Source: Bacteroidales bacterium
Lineage (GTDB): Bacteria > Bacteroidota > Bacteroidia > Bacteroidales > UBA932
Assembly (NCBI GenBank): GCA_017445755.1
Contig: JAFSSE010000012.1
Coordinates: 1 to 64,000 of the forward strand
Direction of reading: 5' to 3'
Length of the DNA stretch: 64,000 bases
Part shown: positions 34,354-43,628 of the stretch, piece by piece
How positions within the stretch are numbered: position 1 is the stretch's first letter
Layout: each line of letters starts with the position of its first letter
The notes under the pieces: model-generated
The model's database searches: none
Told to the model about the DNA's origin: nothing
The model's input: the letters and a program-made list of their open reading frames with translations, nothing else
Program-made: the position numbers and the translations under genes

Positions 34354-36996
34354 ATGCAAGGAAGCTGGTCGAAAATACTGGTGCCCCTGACACTGGTCGG
34401 GATGGCACTTGCAGGCACGGGTGGAAATAATTTCCACGGCGTGCCGTCTGCGTATATGAGTGTACGCTCCATCGACCCCGACTCCCTGCGCATCAACCCC
34501 GGCAAAGACTCCATACGTACCCGTCCGGTATATACAATCCAGCACCCCGCAGGGGAATATATCGACTGGGAGGACATTGAAGATATCTATGAGGAGACCG
34601 AAGAGACGGATACGGTGCCGCTCTTCACAGCCAGGGATACCATGGTCGTCCCGGACTCCCTCCGCGACACGGACCCCTTCCTCTACAAGTGGTACGTCGC
34701 GACAAAGGATTCACTCGTCCACCGGATTGTAGTCGATTCCCTGAAAAACGCCGGGGACACCACGGACTGGGTCATCATAGACTCCCTCTACCTTAAGGAC
34801 TCGACGGATATTGCCGTAAAGGCCTTCAACGAGTGGTACAATTCCCTCGACAAGGCCGCCCGGAAGGCGTACGACTACAAGCAGCAACTGCCCATCCTCC
34901 TTCACCGCCAGGACAGCATCCTCCATCGGAAAGATTCAATCCGGAACCGCCGGGACAGCATTTTCGAGAACACGCCACGTATCCTCGAGACCGCCTACCT
35001 GCCGGATTCCCTGCAGTACAGGAGGATGCTCACATGGCACCATGACCGGGCGTTCAACCGGGTGGAGCTCTTCGACTACGACACGACTTTCAACTACCGG
35101 TTCCACGATTATCCATTCCAGCGGGAAGATGTCGGTGCGACCTGGCTGGGCATGGCCGGGTCCGCGGTCATGACCCACAATTTCTTCAAGCGGGGAAAGG
35201 TGGAAAGCGTCAGTTTCTTCGCCCCGTACGAGACCTGGACCGAAAATCCGGAGTCGATTCCCATATTCAATACGAAGACCCCCTATACCGAACTCCAGTA
35301 CAGCGGGACCCTTCTTTCATCGACCATGAAGGAGTCCAACAACCTCCGCCTTTTCACTACCCAGAACATCTTCCCCCAGCTGAACATCGCCCTTGAATAC
35401 CGGCGCTACGGCGGCAGCGGCATCCTCCAGAACGAGGCGACCGACAACCGGACCTCGATAGTGTCCGGGAACTGGATGGGCAAGAGATATCTAGCCCACG
35501 GAGGGTATATCCACAATAAGGTGACCCGCGGGGAAAACGGCGGCGTCAGGGATATCATGTGGATCAGGGACACCCTGGTGGATGCCCGTGAAATATCCGT
35601 CAACCTCTCAGGGGCATCCAACACATTCAAGAAGAACACCTTCTTTTTCGACCAGAGTTACCGCCTGCCCCTGTCCTTCCTCCTGAAACTCATCAAGCCG
35701 GGAGCCGATTCTCTCGAGACGGAGAACCTCTCGAGCGCCTTCGTCGGAACCTCCACCGAATACACCACCTATACGAAGCTCTATAATGACGCAATATCGG
35801 CCTCCAACTCGGTTGAGAGCGCGTTTTTCAATGACCGCTTCTACATCAACCCGACTAAGAGCGCCGACTCGCTGAGCATGACGCGCTTCGACAACAAGGT
35901 CTTTCTGAGAATCCAGCCATGGTCCGAAAACGCGGTTCTCTCCAAGATTGAAGGGGGCGTCGGGAACCGGTACCTCAGCCACTACATGCCAGGGAGGAAC
36001 TCCTATCTGACAACCCCTGAAAAAACCGTCTGGAATACCTTCTATACCTATGCAGGAGCGGAAGGACATCTTCCGGGGAATATCTCATGGAATGCCTTCG
36101 GCCAGATCGACCTTATCGGCGCCGAAGCGGGAGACACCTACCTCGGGGCCGATGCGAAAATGGTCCTGCACCCGTTCCGAAGGGACAGAAAGAGCCCGAT
36201 GACCTTTTCCGCCTCGATCTCCGAAGAGCTGGACACCCCCGACCTGTTCCAGCAGCAGTTCCACTCCAACCACTACTCCTGGAACAGTTCCTTCGACAAG
36301 GTCTCCACAACGAAGATCCAGGGTTCGGTTGACATCCCGAAATGGCGTTTCGCCGCCTCAGCCGGCTACGCCCTTCTGGCAAACAATATCTACTACGATA
36401 CGCTCGGCGTGGCCCGCCAGAATGCGGAGCCCATGAGCGTCCTTTCCGCTGCGGTGAGGAAGGACTTCGTAATCGGCGATTTCCTCCACCTCGACAACAG
36501 CGCCCTCATTCAGTATTCCTCCAATGAGGAAGTCCTGCCCCTTCCGCTCCTGGCCCTGAACTTACGCTGGTACATCCAGTTCAACGTTGTCCGGAAGGAC
36601 GTCATGCAGATGCAGCTCGGGGCGGATACCCGCTATACCACCCCGTGGTACCTGCCTTCCTACAATCCCGTGACCGGGACCTTCATGGCCCAGAATGCCT
36701 ACGCCTACGGCAACTGCCCGGTCTTCGACCTGTTCATGAATATCCAGTGGAAAAAGGCCTGCCTCTTCGTCAAATGGGAAAATGCCGGCCGCGGCTGGCC
36801 AATGTCCAAGAGGGACTATTTCAGCGCCCACCGCTATATATCGACTGACCGGGAAATCAAAGTCGGTATCTGGTGGCCCTTCTACGTCAGTTCCAAGCAG
36901 CAGAAAACGATGTCCGCCCGGGCCGGATCCGGCATGAGCGGCGGTGGAGGCGGCTTTGGAGGCGGGCTCGGAGGCATTAAAAACCTGGGAAGATAG
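34354..36996 (+). CDS. Putative porin (Bacteroidota Porin_10-like)
   Basis: 880 residues with an N-terminal hydrophobic export signal. A charged, Asp/Ser-rich region (about 35-235) contains several DSL/DSI units (KDSIRT, RQDSILHRKDSIRN). After that a long beta-barrel region follows the 'putative porin' family, with strand pairs such as WNTFYTYAGAEGHL and GIWWPFYV. The C-terminus is unusual: after the last strand a Gly-rich tail, MSGGGGGFGGGLGG, extends the chain. Outer membrane transport is likely; the ligand is unknown. The N-terminal extension may reach into the periplasm. Probably one operon with the L7/L12-domain gene and the lytic transglycosylase, which begins 3 bases later. Confidence 0.82.
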   Translation: MQGSWSKILVPLTLVGMALAGTGGNNFHGVPSAYMSVRSIDPDSLRINPGKDSIRTRPVYTIQHPAGEYIDWEDIEDIYEETEETDTVPLFTARDTMVVPDSLRDTDPFLYKWYVATKDSLVHRIVVDSLKNAGDTTDWVIIDSLYLKDSTDIAVKAFNEWYNSLDKAARKAYDYKQQLPILLHRQDSILHRKDSIRNRRDSIFENTPRILETAYLPDSLQYRRMLTWHHDRAFNRVELFDYDTTFNYRFHDYPFQREDVGATWLGMAGSAVMTHNFFKRGKVESVSFFAPYETWTENPESIPIFNTKTPYTELQYSGTLLSSTMKESNNLRLFTTQNIFPQLNIALEYRRYGGSGILQNEATDNRTSIVSGNWMGKRYLAHGGYIHNKVTRGENGGVRDIMWIRDTLVDAREISVNLSGASNTFKKNTFFFDQSYRLPLSFLLKLIKPGADSLETENLSSAFVGTSTEYTTYTKLYNDAISASNSVESAFFNDRFYINPTKSADSLSMTRFDNKVFLRIQPWSENAVLSKIEGGVGNRYLSHYMPGRNSYLTTPEKTVWNTFYTYAGAEGHLPGNISWNAFGQIDLIGAEAGDTYLGADAKMVLHPFRRDRKSPMTFSASISEELDTPDLFQQQFHSNHYSWNSSFDKVSTTKIQGSVDIPKWRFAASAGYALLANNIYYDTLGVARQNAEPMSVLSAAVRKDFVIGDFLHLDNSALIQYSSNEEVLPLPLLALNLRWYIQFNVVRKDVMQMQLGADTRYTTPWYLPSYNPVTGTFMAQNAYAYGNCPVFDLFMNIQWKKACLFVKWENAGRGWPMSKRDYFSAHRYISTDREIKVGIWWPFYVSSKQQKTMSARAGSGMSGGGGGFGGGLGGIKNLGR

Positions 36997-36999
36997 ACC

Positions 37000-37971
37000 A
37001 TGGGGAAAAAGGTCCTCACAGCCAGCATAATTTCGGTTTCCGTGCTCATTATCGCGGGACTGCTTCTCCGCCAGTCATCCAGGGAGGAACCGCTTGTAAA
37101 GGAAATGCGGACTATCCACGGGACCATATCCCTCCAGAACAGCCGCGAGGTCGGCGTTGCGACAGCCATTGCAAAAGGGCTGATAGGCGGGGCCGGCTAT
37201 AATACCGAAATCCGAAAGGCCCTCCCCGGCGAATCCCCTATCGATTCCCTACTCTCCCTCGCCACGGATTTTCTGATTACAGACTATTCGGACACCCTCG
37301 AGCGGGCGGGCCTGGTCCTGTCGAATCCAGTCGGGGACTACGACGAAATTGTCTGGGTGATTCGTGAAGAGAACCAGCTGCTGCTGAAGACCTTAAACAG
37401 CCGCCTTAATGAGATTGCCGGCTCCGACCACATCAAGAGAATCCGGAAGGACCACCTGAAGGGGAAGTATGACATCGGCGCAATAAGCCGTTATGACAAA
37501 CTTATCCGGGGCGGAGCCGCTTCCCTCGGCTGGGACTGGCGCCTCCTGGCCGCCCTGATTTACCATGAATCCCGATTCCATGTCGATGCCGGTTCCGGAA
37601 AGGGCGCCATCGGGCTCATGCAGATCCGAACCCAGAGAGTCAGCCAGGATTCCCTCCGTGACCCGGCCGTAAACATCGCTGTAGGAACCACTTACCTCCG
37701 AAAACTCCAGCGGCTTTTCTCTCCAATCGCCGCCGATGATACAGAGTGTATGAAATTCGTCCTTGCCGCCTACAACGCGGGTGAAGGCAATATTCTCCGC
37801 TGTATCAAGCAGGCCAGGGAGAGCGGCGTTGACTGCTCCCGCTGGAAAGAAGTCGCCTCCGTAATCCCGGACGTGAGGGGGTTTCGCGGACGGGAGACCG
37901 TATCCTACGTCACCAACGTCCTCGACACCTGGGCCGATTACTGCAGAATCTATCCTGAAACAATGCCGTAA
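37000..37971 (+). CDS. MltF-like lytic transglycosylase with a reduced binding domain
   Basis: 323 residues: an N-terminal membrane anchor (about 5-23), a short region (about 35-140) that resembles part of an SBP_bac_3 domain (LATDFLITDYSDTLERAGLVLSNPVG), and an SLT catalytic domain (about 170-300) with the catalytic Glu190 in IYHESRF and the GKGAIGLMQI, AYNAGEGN and TVSYVTNVL motifs. It cleaves the glycan strand of peptidoglycan with formation of anhydro-MurNAc. Normal MltF carries a full binding domain of about 230 residues, so this one is trimmed. Its products feed the amino-sugar recycling pair at 31.7-33.8 kb (pathway inference). Confidence 0.88.
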   Translation: MGKKVLTASIISVSVLIIAGLLLRQSSREEPLVKEMRTIHGTISLQNSREVGVATAIAKGLIGGAGYNTEIRKALPGESPIDSLLSLATDFLITDYSDTLERAGLVLSNPVGDYDEIVWVIREENQLLLKTLNSRLNEIAGSDHIKRIRKDHLKGKYDIGAISRYDKLIRGGAASLGWDWRLLAALIYHESRFHVDAGSGKGAIGLMQIRTQRVSQDSLRDPAVNIAVGTTYLRKLQRLFSPIAADDTECMKFVLAAYNAGEGNILRCIKQARESGVDCSRWKEVASVIPDVRGFRGRETVSYVTNVLDTWADYCRIYPETMP

Positions 37972-37995
37972 AAGCCGTTCTCAGGGGCAGGAAAG

Positions 37996-39159
37996 CTACT
38001 CCATACGGACCGTTTCGGCGGGGTCGATTCGGGCGATGTAGAGGGTCGGAATAAGGAGGAAGCCCATGATAACGAGATATGAAAGCAGGTCCGCTGCAAG
38101 AATCAGCGGCAGGTTGACATGGACCGGAACGAATGAGACGAAATAATTCGCCGGATTGAGGGGAATCAGATGGGTTGTCCCCTGGATGAGACAGAAAAGC
38201 AGGGCTATGGCGTTCCCGACCGCCATTCCCTTGATAACAAGGGTCGAAGCCGTGCGGAGAAAGACCATCCCGATGGAGCGGTCTTTCATACCGAGGGTCT
38301 TCAGGGTCCCGATTGTAGGGATGTTCCTGAGGAGCATGATAAGAAGCCCCGAAATCATATTGAATCCCGCCACGACCGTCATGAGGACAAGCAGTAGAAG
38401 GACATTGTTGTCGAGGAGGTTCAGCCAGTCGAAAAGCTGGGGATAGCGGCTTACGGCTGCACTGACCTTAAGTTCTTCCTCGGATTCATTTCCGCTGAGA
38501 AGGAGAAGGGTTCCTATCCTGGAGGCAAGTTCACGGGAAGAAGAAGCGGAACGCAGCCTGTCCTGGATGCGGATTTCCTGGATTGAGGCCTCATCGGAGG
38601 ACCATCCGTTTATTCTCTGGACGTCCGCAAGGGAACCGCGGACTATCAGCCGGTCGTCGAGGGCCACTACATCATCATGGACTGCCGAAATCCGGAATTT
38701 CCGGACCCGGACCTTCTCCCCGACAAAATAAGTGACCATTTCATCCCCGATCCCAAGCCCGGTAATTTCCCCGAGGCGGCGCGGAATCGAAACGGTCAGC
38801 GAGGAATCCTTCCAGGAAGGGGTCCCCTTGAGGAGGATGCCATGGATTATATCCCCGCTCCGGACGATGCCGGCGGCATAGGCGGCAGGAGCCATGGAAA
38901 CGACTCCCGGACGGGATAGAATCTCATATTCAGAAGGGAGGGAAGCCGGTATGGAACGGCTTTCCCCGAGGGTTGAAGAGGATATGGAGGAAATCTGGAG
39001 GTCACCCATGACCTCGGCGACGCCATCCCGTACGGCCTGTCTGAAGCCGGACGAGATGGCGAGGGCGAGAATCATTACAAGGTAGCTCACGGCGATGGAG
39101 ACCGCCGCGATCCTGCCCTGGAATCTTAGTTTCCGCGCTATGAAGCGGGTCGGATCCAT
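37996..39159 (-). CDS. LolC/E-like ABC transporter permease
   Basis: 387 residues with an N-terminal membrane helix (about 17-38), a large periplasmic MacB-like domain (about 45-245), and three helices near the C-terminus with the FtsX-type block LLLVLMTVVAGFNMISGLL and IPTIGTLKTLGMKDRSIGMVFL. It ends with the typical YIARIDPAETVRME. It probably takes part in lipoprotein release to the outer membrane. No ATPase gene is adjacent. It starts directly at the stop of the M13 peptidase gene, so the two are one transcription unit. Confidence 0.88.
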   Translation of the reverse strand: MDPTRFIARKLRFQGRIAAVSIAVSYLVMILALAISSGFRQAVRDGVAEVMGDLQISSISSSTLGESRSIPASLPSEYEILSRPGVVSMAPAAYAAGIVRSGDIIHGILLKGTPSWKDSSLTVSIPRRLGEITGLGIGDEMVTYFVGEKVRVRKFRISAVHDDVVALDDRLIVRGSLADVQRINGWSSDEASIQEIRIQDRLRSASSSRELASRIGTLLLLSGNESEEELKVSAAVSRYPQLFDWLNLLDNNVLLLLVLMTVVAGFNMISGLLIMLLRNIPTIGTLKTLGMKDRSIGMVFLRTASTLVIKGMAVGNAIALLFCLIQGTTHLIPLNPANYFVSFVPVHVNLPLILAADLLSYLVIMGFLLIPTLYIARIDPAETVRME

Positions 39160-41169
39160 CTACCAGATGTGGACACGTTCGCTCTCCGGGCGGAACATCG
39201 GATCACCTTCGTGGATATCGAAGGCATCGAAGAAGGACTGGAAGTTCCGTAGCGAAACATTCACACGGTTAACCGCCAGGGAGTGGGGATCCATATTGGT
39301 AAGGCGGGCCTTTTCCTGGTCAGTGATGTTCTGGGCCCAGATGGCACCATAGGAGAGGTAGAAGCGCTGCTCCGGCGTAAAGCCGTCAATCAGCCCCTGG
39401 GGACGTCCTTTAATGGCATTCTGCATAGCCGAGAAGGCAATCGACAGGCCGCCGTGGTCGCCGATGTTCTCCCCGAGGGTGAAGCGGCCGTTCGCATGGA
39501 CACCGGGAAGGACCTCAACCTCGTCGAACTGGGCTGCAAGGGCGTCTCCCTTCGCATCGAATTTCGCCTTATCCTCGTCCGTCCACCAGTTTACCATATT
39601 GCCGTTCGCGTCGAACATGGAACCCTGGTCATCGAAGCCGTGGGACATTTCATGGCCGATCACAACACCGATACCGCCATAGTTGACCGGGTCGTCAGCG
39701 TAAGGATCGAAGAAGGGCTTCTGGAGAATACCCGCAGGGAAGCAGATCTCGTTCGTGGTCGGGTTGTAGTAGGCATTAACAGTCTGCGGAGTCATGCCCC
39801 ACTCGGTCTTGTCCGTCGGCTTTCCAAGCTTCGAAAGGTTGTCGGCGACATACCAGGCGCTGGCGTTCCTGAGGTTCTCGTAGTAGGTATTATCGGGATC
39901 GATGTCGAGGGTGCTGTAGTCCTTCCACTTGTCCGGATAGCCGATTTTAACCGTAAAGGAGGCAAGTTTTTCCCGGGCACGGACCTTTGTCGTGTCGCTC
40001 ATCCAGTCGAGGGCGTCAATATGCTCCCCGAGGGCGGTGCGGAGGTTCTCGACCAGGGCGACCATCTTCTTCTTGGAACTCTCCGGGAAATAGCGGCTGA
40101 CATACATCTGGCCGACGGCCTCCCCGAGGATGCCGTTAGGAACGCTCATGGCCCGTTTCCAGCGGGGCTGCTGCTCTTTCGCACCCGACATTTCGCGGGA
40201 ATAGAACTCCCAGCTCGCGGTATAGAAATCATCCGAAAGGGCACCGGCCTGGTCGCTTACGAACTGGCAGAGGAGATAGTCCTTAAGGGTCTCCAGGGGA
40301 AGGGTGCTGAAAAGTTTGTCGAGCCCGTCAAAATAGGATGGCTGCTGGACGATAACTTTTTCCTGGGCAGGAATTCCGGCGGCTTCACTCATCCTGTCGA
40401 AACGGATTGCCGGCCACTTCGCGCAGATCTCTTCCGTAGACATCGGATTGTAGATGGCCATCATGTCGCGGTTCTGCTCCCTGCTCCAGAAAACCTCAGC
40501 CATAGCCATCTCAACGGTCATGTCGTTGGCGGCGACATCGGAAGGATTCTCAATCCCGGCGAGGGCGAGGACCTTCTCGAGATAAGCCACGTATGCGGCT
40601 TTGAGGTGGGCATTTTCCTCCTTGAGATAGTAGTCGCGGTCCCCCATTCCGAGGCCACCCTGGCCAAGGTAGAGAACCTGCATGTCGGAGTTTGCAAGGT
40701 CCGATTCCACACCGGCCCCGTAAAAACCACCCTCCCCGTAGAGATTCATCCTGCCGAGCCGGGTTGCAAGCTCGTCAAGGGAGGAAATCTGCCGGATCTC
40801 GGCAATATACGGCTGGATGGGCTCAGCTCCGAGGGCATTTCTCGTCGTGGAGTCAAGGGCCATCTTATACAGGTCCGAAATCTTCTGCTCGACAGTTCCG
40901 CGCTTTGCATTCATTTCCGACATGGAAGCGAACAGCTCATTGAGCTGCTTTCTGGTCGTTTCGGCAATGGCGTCGAAGGAGCCGTAGCGAGAAAACTCCG
41001 GCTTGAGCGGATTTTTCACCTGCCAGCCGCCGGTCGCATACTGATAGAAGTCAACCTTCGGACTGACCGTGGTATCGAGGTCGGTCAGATCAAGCGCAGG
41101 GGCGTGCTGTTTCGGAGCGCATGAGACCAGTGCAAGGAAAGGAATCATCATGATCAACAACTTTTTCAT
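39160..41169 (-). CDS. M13-family metallopeptidase (neprilysin/PepO-like) lipoprotein
   Basis: 669 residues. Lipobox VSCAP (Cys17). An N-terminal M13 alpha domain is followed by the catalytic domain with VIGHEMSHGFDDQGS (HExxH zinc site) and GENIGDHGG (third ligand Glu). Further family markers are NAYYNPTTNEICFPAGILQ and the final ESERVHIW, equivalent to the CxVW end of eukaryotic members. A zinc endopeptidase for oligopeptides, facing the periplasm or surface. First gene of a pair with the LolE-like permease. Confidence 0.93.
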   Translation of the reverse strand: MKKLLIMMIPFLALVSCAPKQHAPALDLTDLDTTVSPKVDFYQYATGGWQVKNPLKPEFSRYGSFDAIAETTRKQLNELFASMSEMNAKRGTVEQKISDLYKMALDSTTRNALGAEPIQPYIAEIRQISSLDELATRLGRMNLYGEGGFYGAGVESDLANSDMQVLYLGQGGLGMGDRDYYLKEENAHLKAAYVAYLEKVLALAGIENPSDVAANDMTVEMAMAEVFWSREQNRDMMAIYNPMSTEEICAKWPAIRFDRMSEAAGIPAQEKVIVQQPSYFDGLDKLFSTLPLETLKDYLLCQFVSDQAGALSDDFYTASWEFYSREMSGAKEQQPRWKRAMSVPNGILGEAVGQMYVSRYFPESSKKKMVALVENLRTALGEHIDALDWMSDTTKVRAREKLASFTVKIGYPDKWKDYSTLDIDPDNTYYENLRNASAWYVADNLSKLGKPTDKTEWGMTPQTVNAYYNPTTNEICFPAGILQKPFFDPYADDPVNYGGIGVVIGHEMSHGFDDQGSMFDANGNMVNWWTDEDKAKFDAKGDALAAQFDEVEVLPGVHANGRFTLGENIGDHGGLSIAFSAMQNAIKGRPQGLIDGFTPEQRFYLSYGAIWAQNITDQEKARLTNMDPHSLAVNRVNVSLRNFQSFFDAFDIHEGDPMFRPESERVHIW

Positions 41170-41245
41170 AATCTTACTTTAATTATATTGCAAGTTGCGA
41201 ATTTAAGCATTTTTGCAGATATTTGCACCAAATTTGATCCAAGAT

Positions 41246-41722
41246 ATGACTACAGAACAGAACAAGGAATACATGCGCGAGGCCATCCGTCTTGCAAGCG
41301 AGAGCGTCGAACGTGGCGGAGGCCCCTTTGGCGCCGTTATCGCAAAAGACGGGAAAATCATCGCAAGGGCTTCCAACTCCGTGACCCTTGAAAACGACCC
41401 TACGGCCCATGCCGAGGTCGCCTGCATCCGGGAGGCCTGCCGCGCCCTCGGGACCATCGATCTTTCCGGCTGCGAAATCTACTCATCCTGCGAGCCCTGC
41501 CCGATGTGCCTCGGAGCCATTTACTGGGCTCACATCGACCGGATCTATTACGCAAATGACCGTAAAGATGCGGCTGAGATAGGTTTCGACGACGATTTTA
41601 TCTATGAGGAGATCGGGAAAAAGCCCGAGGACCGAAGGACTCCCCTCCTTCCTCTCCTGAGGGATGAAGGGCTGAAATCATTCCGCCTCTGGAGCGAGAA
41701 AGAAGACAAGACGGAATACTGA
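41246..41722 (+). CDS. guaD: Guanine deaminase (cytidine deaminase fold)
   Basis: 158 residues from the ATG at 41246, length equal to Bacillus GuaD. Zinc motifs DPTAHAEVACIREAC and SCEPCPMCLGAIYWA are complete. The family-specific C-terminal part, IGFDDDFIYEEI and an ending EDKTEY, supports guanine over tRNA-adenosine specificity. It converts guanine to xanthine. It precedes a DMT-type transporter by 4 bases and a BASS-type transporter, suggesting a small purine or nucleobase uptake unit (inference). Confidence 0.88.
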   Translation: MTTEQNKEYMREAIRLASESVERGGGPFGAVIAKDGKIIARASNSVTLENDPTAHAEVACIREACRALGTIDLSGCEIYSSCEPCPMCLGAIYWAHIDRIYYANDRKDAAEIGFDDDFIYEEIGKKPEDRRTPLLPLLRDEGLKSFRLWSEKEDKTEY

Positions 41723-41726
41723 TCCG

Positions 41727-42638
41727 ATGATCGGTTTTTTCATACTTCTGACCCTTCTCATCGGCATTTCGATGCCGGTCCAGACCGCCGTCAACTCAGC
41801 CCTTGACAAAACGCTCGGAACGCCCCTGTCTGCGTCCTTCGCCGCCTTCTCCATAGGGACTATCATCAGCACTGTCATTGCCGTCTGCACCTGTGGAAGC
41901 GCCGACTTCTCCCTCGTCCGGGATTTCCCATGGTACGCCTGGACAGGAGGAATCTGCGGGGTCACCGGAATTACCCTCTACATCGTCCTCTTTCCGAGGA
42001 TAGGGAGCGTCCAGACTATCCTCCTTCCAATCCTTGGCCAGATAGCGACAGGAATGCTCATAGACCTCTTCGGCTGGTTCGGAATGAGCGCCAAGCCGCT
42101 TCCCCTCTCAGGGATCCTCGGCTTCCTCCTTGTCGTCGCAGGGGTTTGCATGGTAGTAATCAAAAAATCTGAAGAGGCGGACGGCCCGAAGGGCTCCAAA
42201 CTGCCCTTCCAGCTTCTCGGAATCTTTGCCGGCGTCATGATCGCGTCCCAGAGCGCCATGAACGGGGCCCTCGCATCGATGCTCCGCTCCCCCGCCGTCG
42301 CCTCGGCCATTTCCTTCATCTCGTCCACCCTTATCCTGATTGTCATCGTCCTCTTTTCAAAACGGGACCGGGAGTGTGTCCGTAGGATTCCGTCCGTCCC
42401 GAAGGTCTGGTGGCAGTGGACCGGCGGAGTTATCGGAAGCGGAATCGTCCTCGGCTTTGCGGCCGCAGCCCCGGTTCTCGGAGTCGGCCTGATGACTATT
42501 ATCAGTATCCTCGGCCAGCTCTCCTGCAGCGTCGCAATCGACCGTTTCGGACTAATCGGGGTGCGGAAGAGGAAAATCTCTCCGATTCAGTATGCCGGAC
42601 TCGCAGCAGTCCTTGCCGGATCCATTATCATATACTGA
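41727..42638 (+). CDS. DMT-superfamily transporter (DUF606/YdcZ type, duplicated)
   Basis: 303 residues with about ten hydrophobic helices in two homologous halves, each starting with a small-residue helix: GISMPVQTAVNSALDKTLGTP in the first and IASQSAMNGALASMLRSP in the second. This is the fused form of DUF606, which otherwise occurs as separate half-size proteins. The substrate is unknown; the guaD and BASS-type neighbours suggest a small metabolite. Its stop is 1 base before the next start. Confidence 0.82.
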   Translation: MIGFFILLTLLIGISMPVQTAVNSALDKTLGTPLSASFAAFSIGTIISTVIAVCTCGSADFSLVRDFPWYAWTGGICGVTGITLYIVLFPRIGSVQTILLPILGQIATGMLIDLFGWFGMSAKPLPLSGILGFLLVVAGVCMVVIKKSEEADGPKGSKLPFQLLGIFAGVMIASQSAMNGALASMLRSPAVASAISFISSTLILIVIVLFSKRDRECVRRIPSVPKVWWQWTGGVIGSGIVLGFAAAAPVLGVGLMTIISILGQLSCSVAIDRFGLIGVRKRKISPIQYAGLAAVLAGSIIIY

Positions 42639-42639
42639 C

Positions 42640-43590
42640 ATGGGGCGGCTGAAGGAACTGTTGAAAGAATGGATGCTGCCCCTTGCCCTCGTCAGCGGCA
42701 TTTCCATTTACCTCATCTACCACTTTATCCCGGCCCTCCATCCGATCGGCCCCGCCTGTCACCGGATCGTCTCCGTCTCCCAGCGGGTGACTATTGCAAT
42801 AATGCTGTTCCTGCAGTTCGTAAAGGTCTCCCCTCATGATTTAAAACTTACCCGCTGGCATCTCTACGCCGCACTCTGCCAGCTTATCTCATCCTTCGGG
42901 GTCGCCCTTGTCGTGATGTACACCCCTCACGGTGAAATCCGGATTCTCCTCGAGTGCGCGATGATCTGCCTTATCTGTCCTACAGCGGCCGCAGCCGGGG
43001 TTATTACCGACCGTCTCGGCGGGACCCTCTCCGCCACCATGACCTACGTGGTCCTAATCAACACCCTTGCGACCTTCGCCATCCCGACTATGATACCGCT
43101 GATCCACCCCTCCGCTGAACTCGGTTTCTGGCAGTATGTCCTCGGGATTGCCGCGAAGATTTTCCCCCTGCTGCTGCTTCCCTGCCTCCTGGCATGGGCT
43201 GTCCGCTACTCCGCCAGACGGCTTCAGCGTTTCCTCATGAGACGGGCTCACTGGGCCTTCTATTTCTGGGGCGTGGGGCTCACCCTGGCCATGATCCTCG
43301 CGACAAGGGCTCTCGTCACCAGCTCTCTCGGTTTCGGAGTCATCCTCTGCATCGTCATGGTCTCCGTAGCTGTCTGCGCCCTCCAGTTCTTCGCCGGAAG
43401 GCATCTCGGGAAGGACCACGCCGAATGCATCACAGCCGGCCAGGCCCTGGGCCAGAAGAACACCGGCTTCATGATCTGGCTGGGATACGCCTACCTTACC
43501 CCGATCACTTCGGTCGTGGGCGGACTTTACGCCATCTGGCAGAACATTTTCAATTCATGGGAACTCTTCCGGCACGAGCATGGAAAATAA
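42640..43590 (+). CDS. BASS-family (bile acid:sodium symporter-like) transporter
   Basis: 316 residues from the ATG at 42640; the frame extends upstream into the previous gene without homology. About nine to ten transmembrane helices. The pattern CLICPTAAAAGVITDRLGGTLSATMTYVVLINTLATFAIPTMI and QALGQKNTGFMIWLGYAYL matches SBF/BASS proteins, including the polar residues of the crossing helices. The substrate cannot be set. Last gene of the guaD cluster. Confidence 0.82.
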   Translation: MGRLKELLKEWMLPLALVSGISIYLIYHFIPALHPIGPACHRIVSVSQRVTIAIMLFLQFVKVSPHDLKLTRWHLYAALCQLISSFGVALVVMYTPHGEIRILLECAMICLICPTAAAAGVITDRLGGTLSATMTYVVLINTLATFAIPTMIPLIHPSAELGFWQYVLGIAAKIFPLLLLPCLLAWAVRYSARRLQRFLMRRAHWAFYFWGVGLTLAMILATRALVTSSLGFGVILCIVMVSVAVCALQFFAGRHLGKDHAECITAGQALGQKNTGFMIWLGYAYLTPITSVVGGLYAIWQNIFNSWELFRHEHGK

Positions 43591-43594
43591 TTCC

Positions 43595-43602
43595 TATATT
43601 TG
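43595..43602 (+). promoter_or_regulatory. -7 box TATATTTG for the DUF853 gene
   Basis: Exact TAnnTTTG match 26 bases before the ATG at 43629, immediately after the BASS transporter stop. Confidence 0.6.
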
Positions 43603-43628
43603 TACACAGACTAATAACACCCTAAGAT

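Noticed and set aside
39283-41124. 613-residue forward open frame opposite the M13 peptidase gene
   Set aside because: It is a mirror of a well-supported peptidase gene; the translation shows no domain motif, and GC-rich codons create long antisense frames throughout the window.
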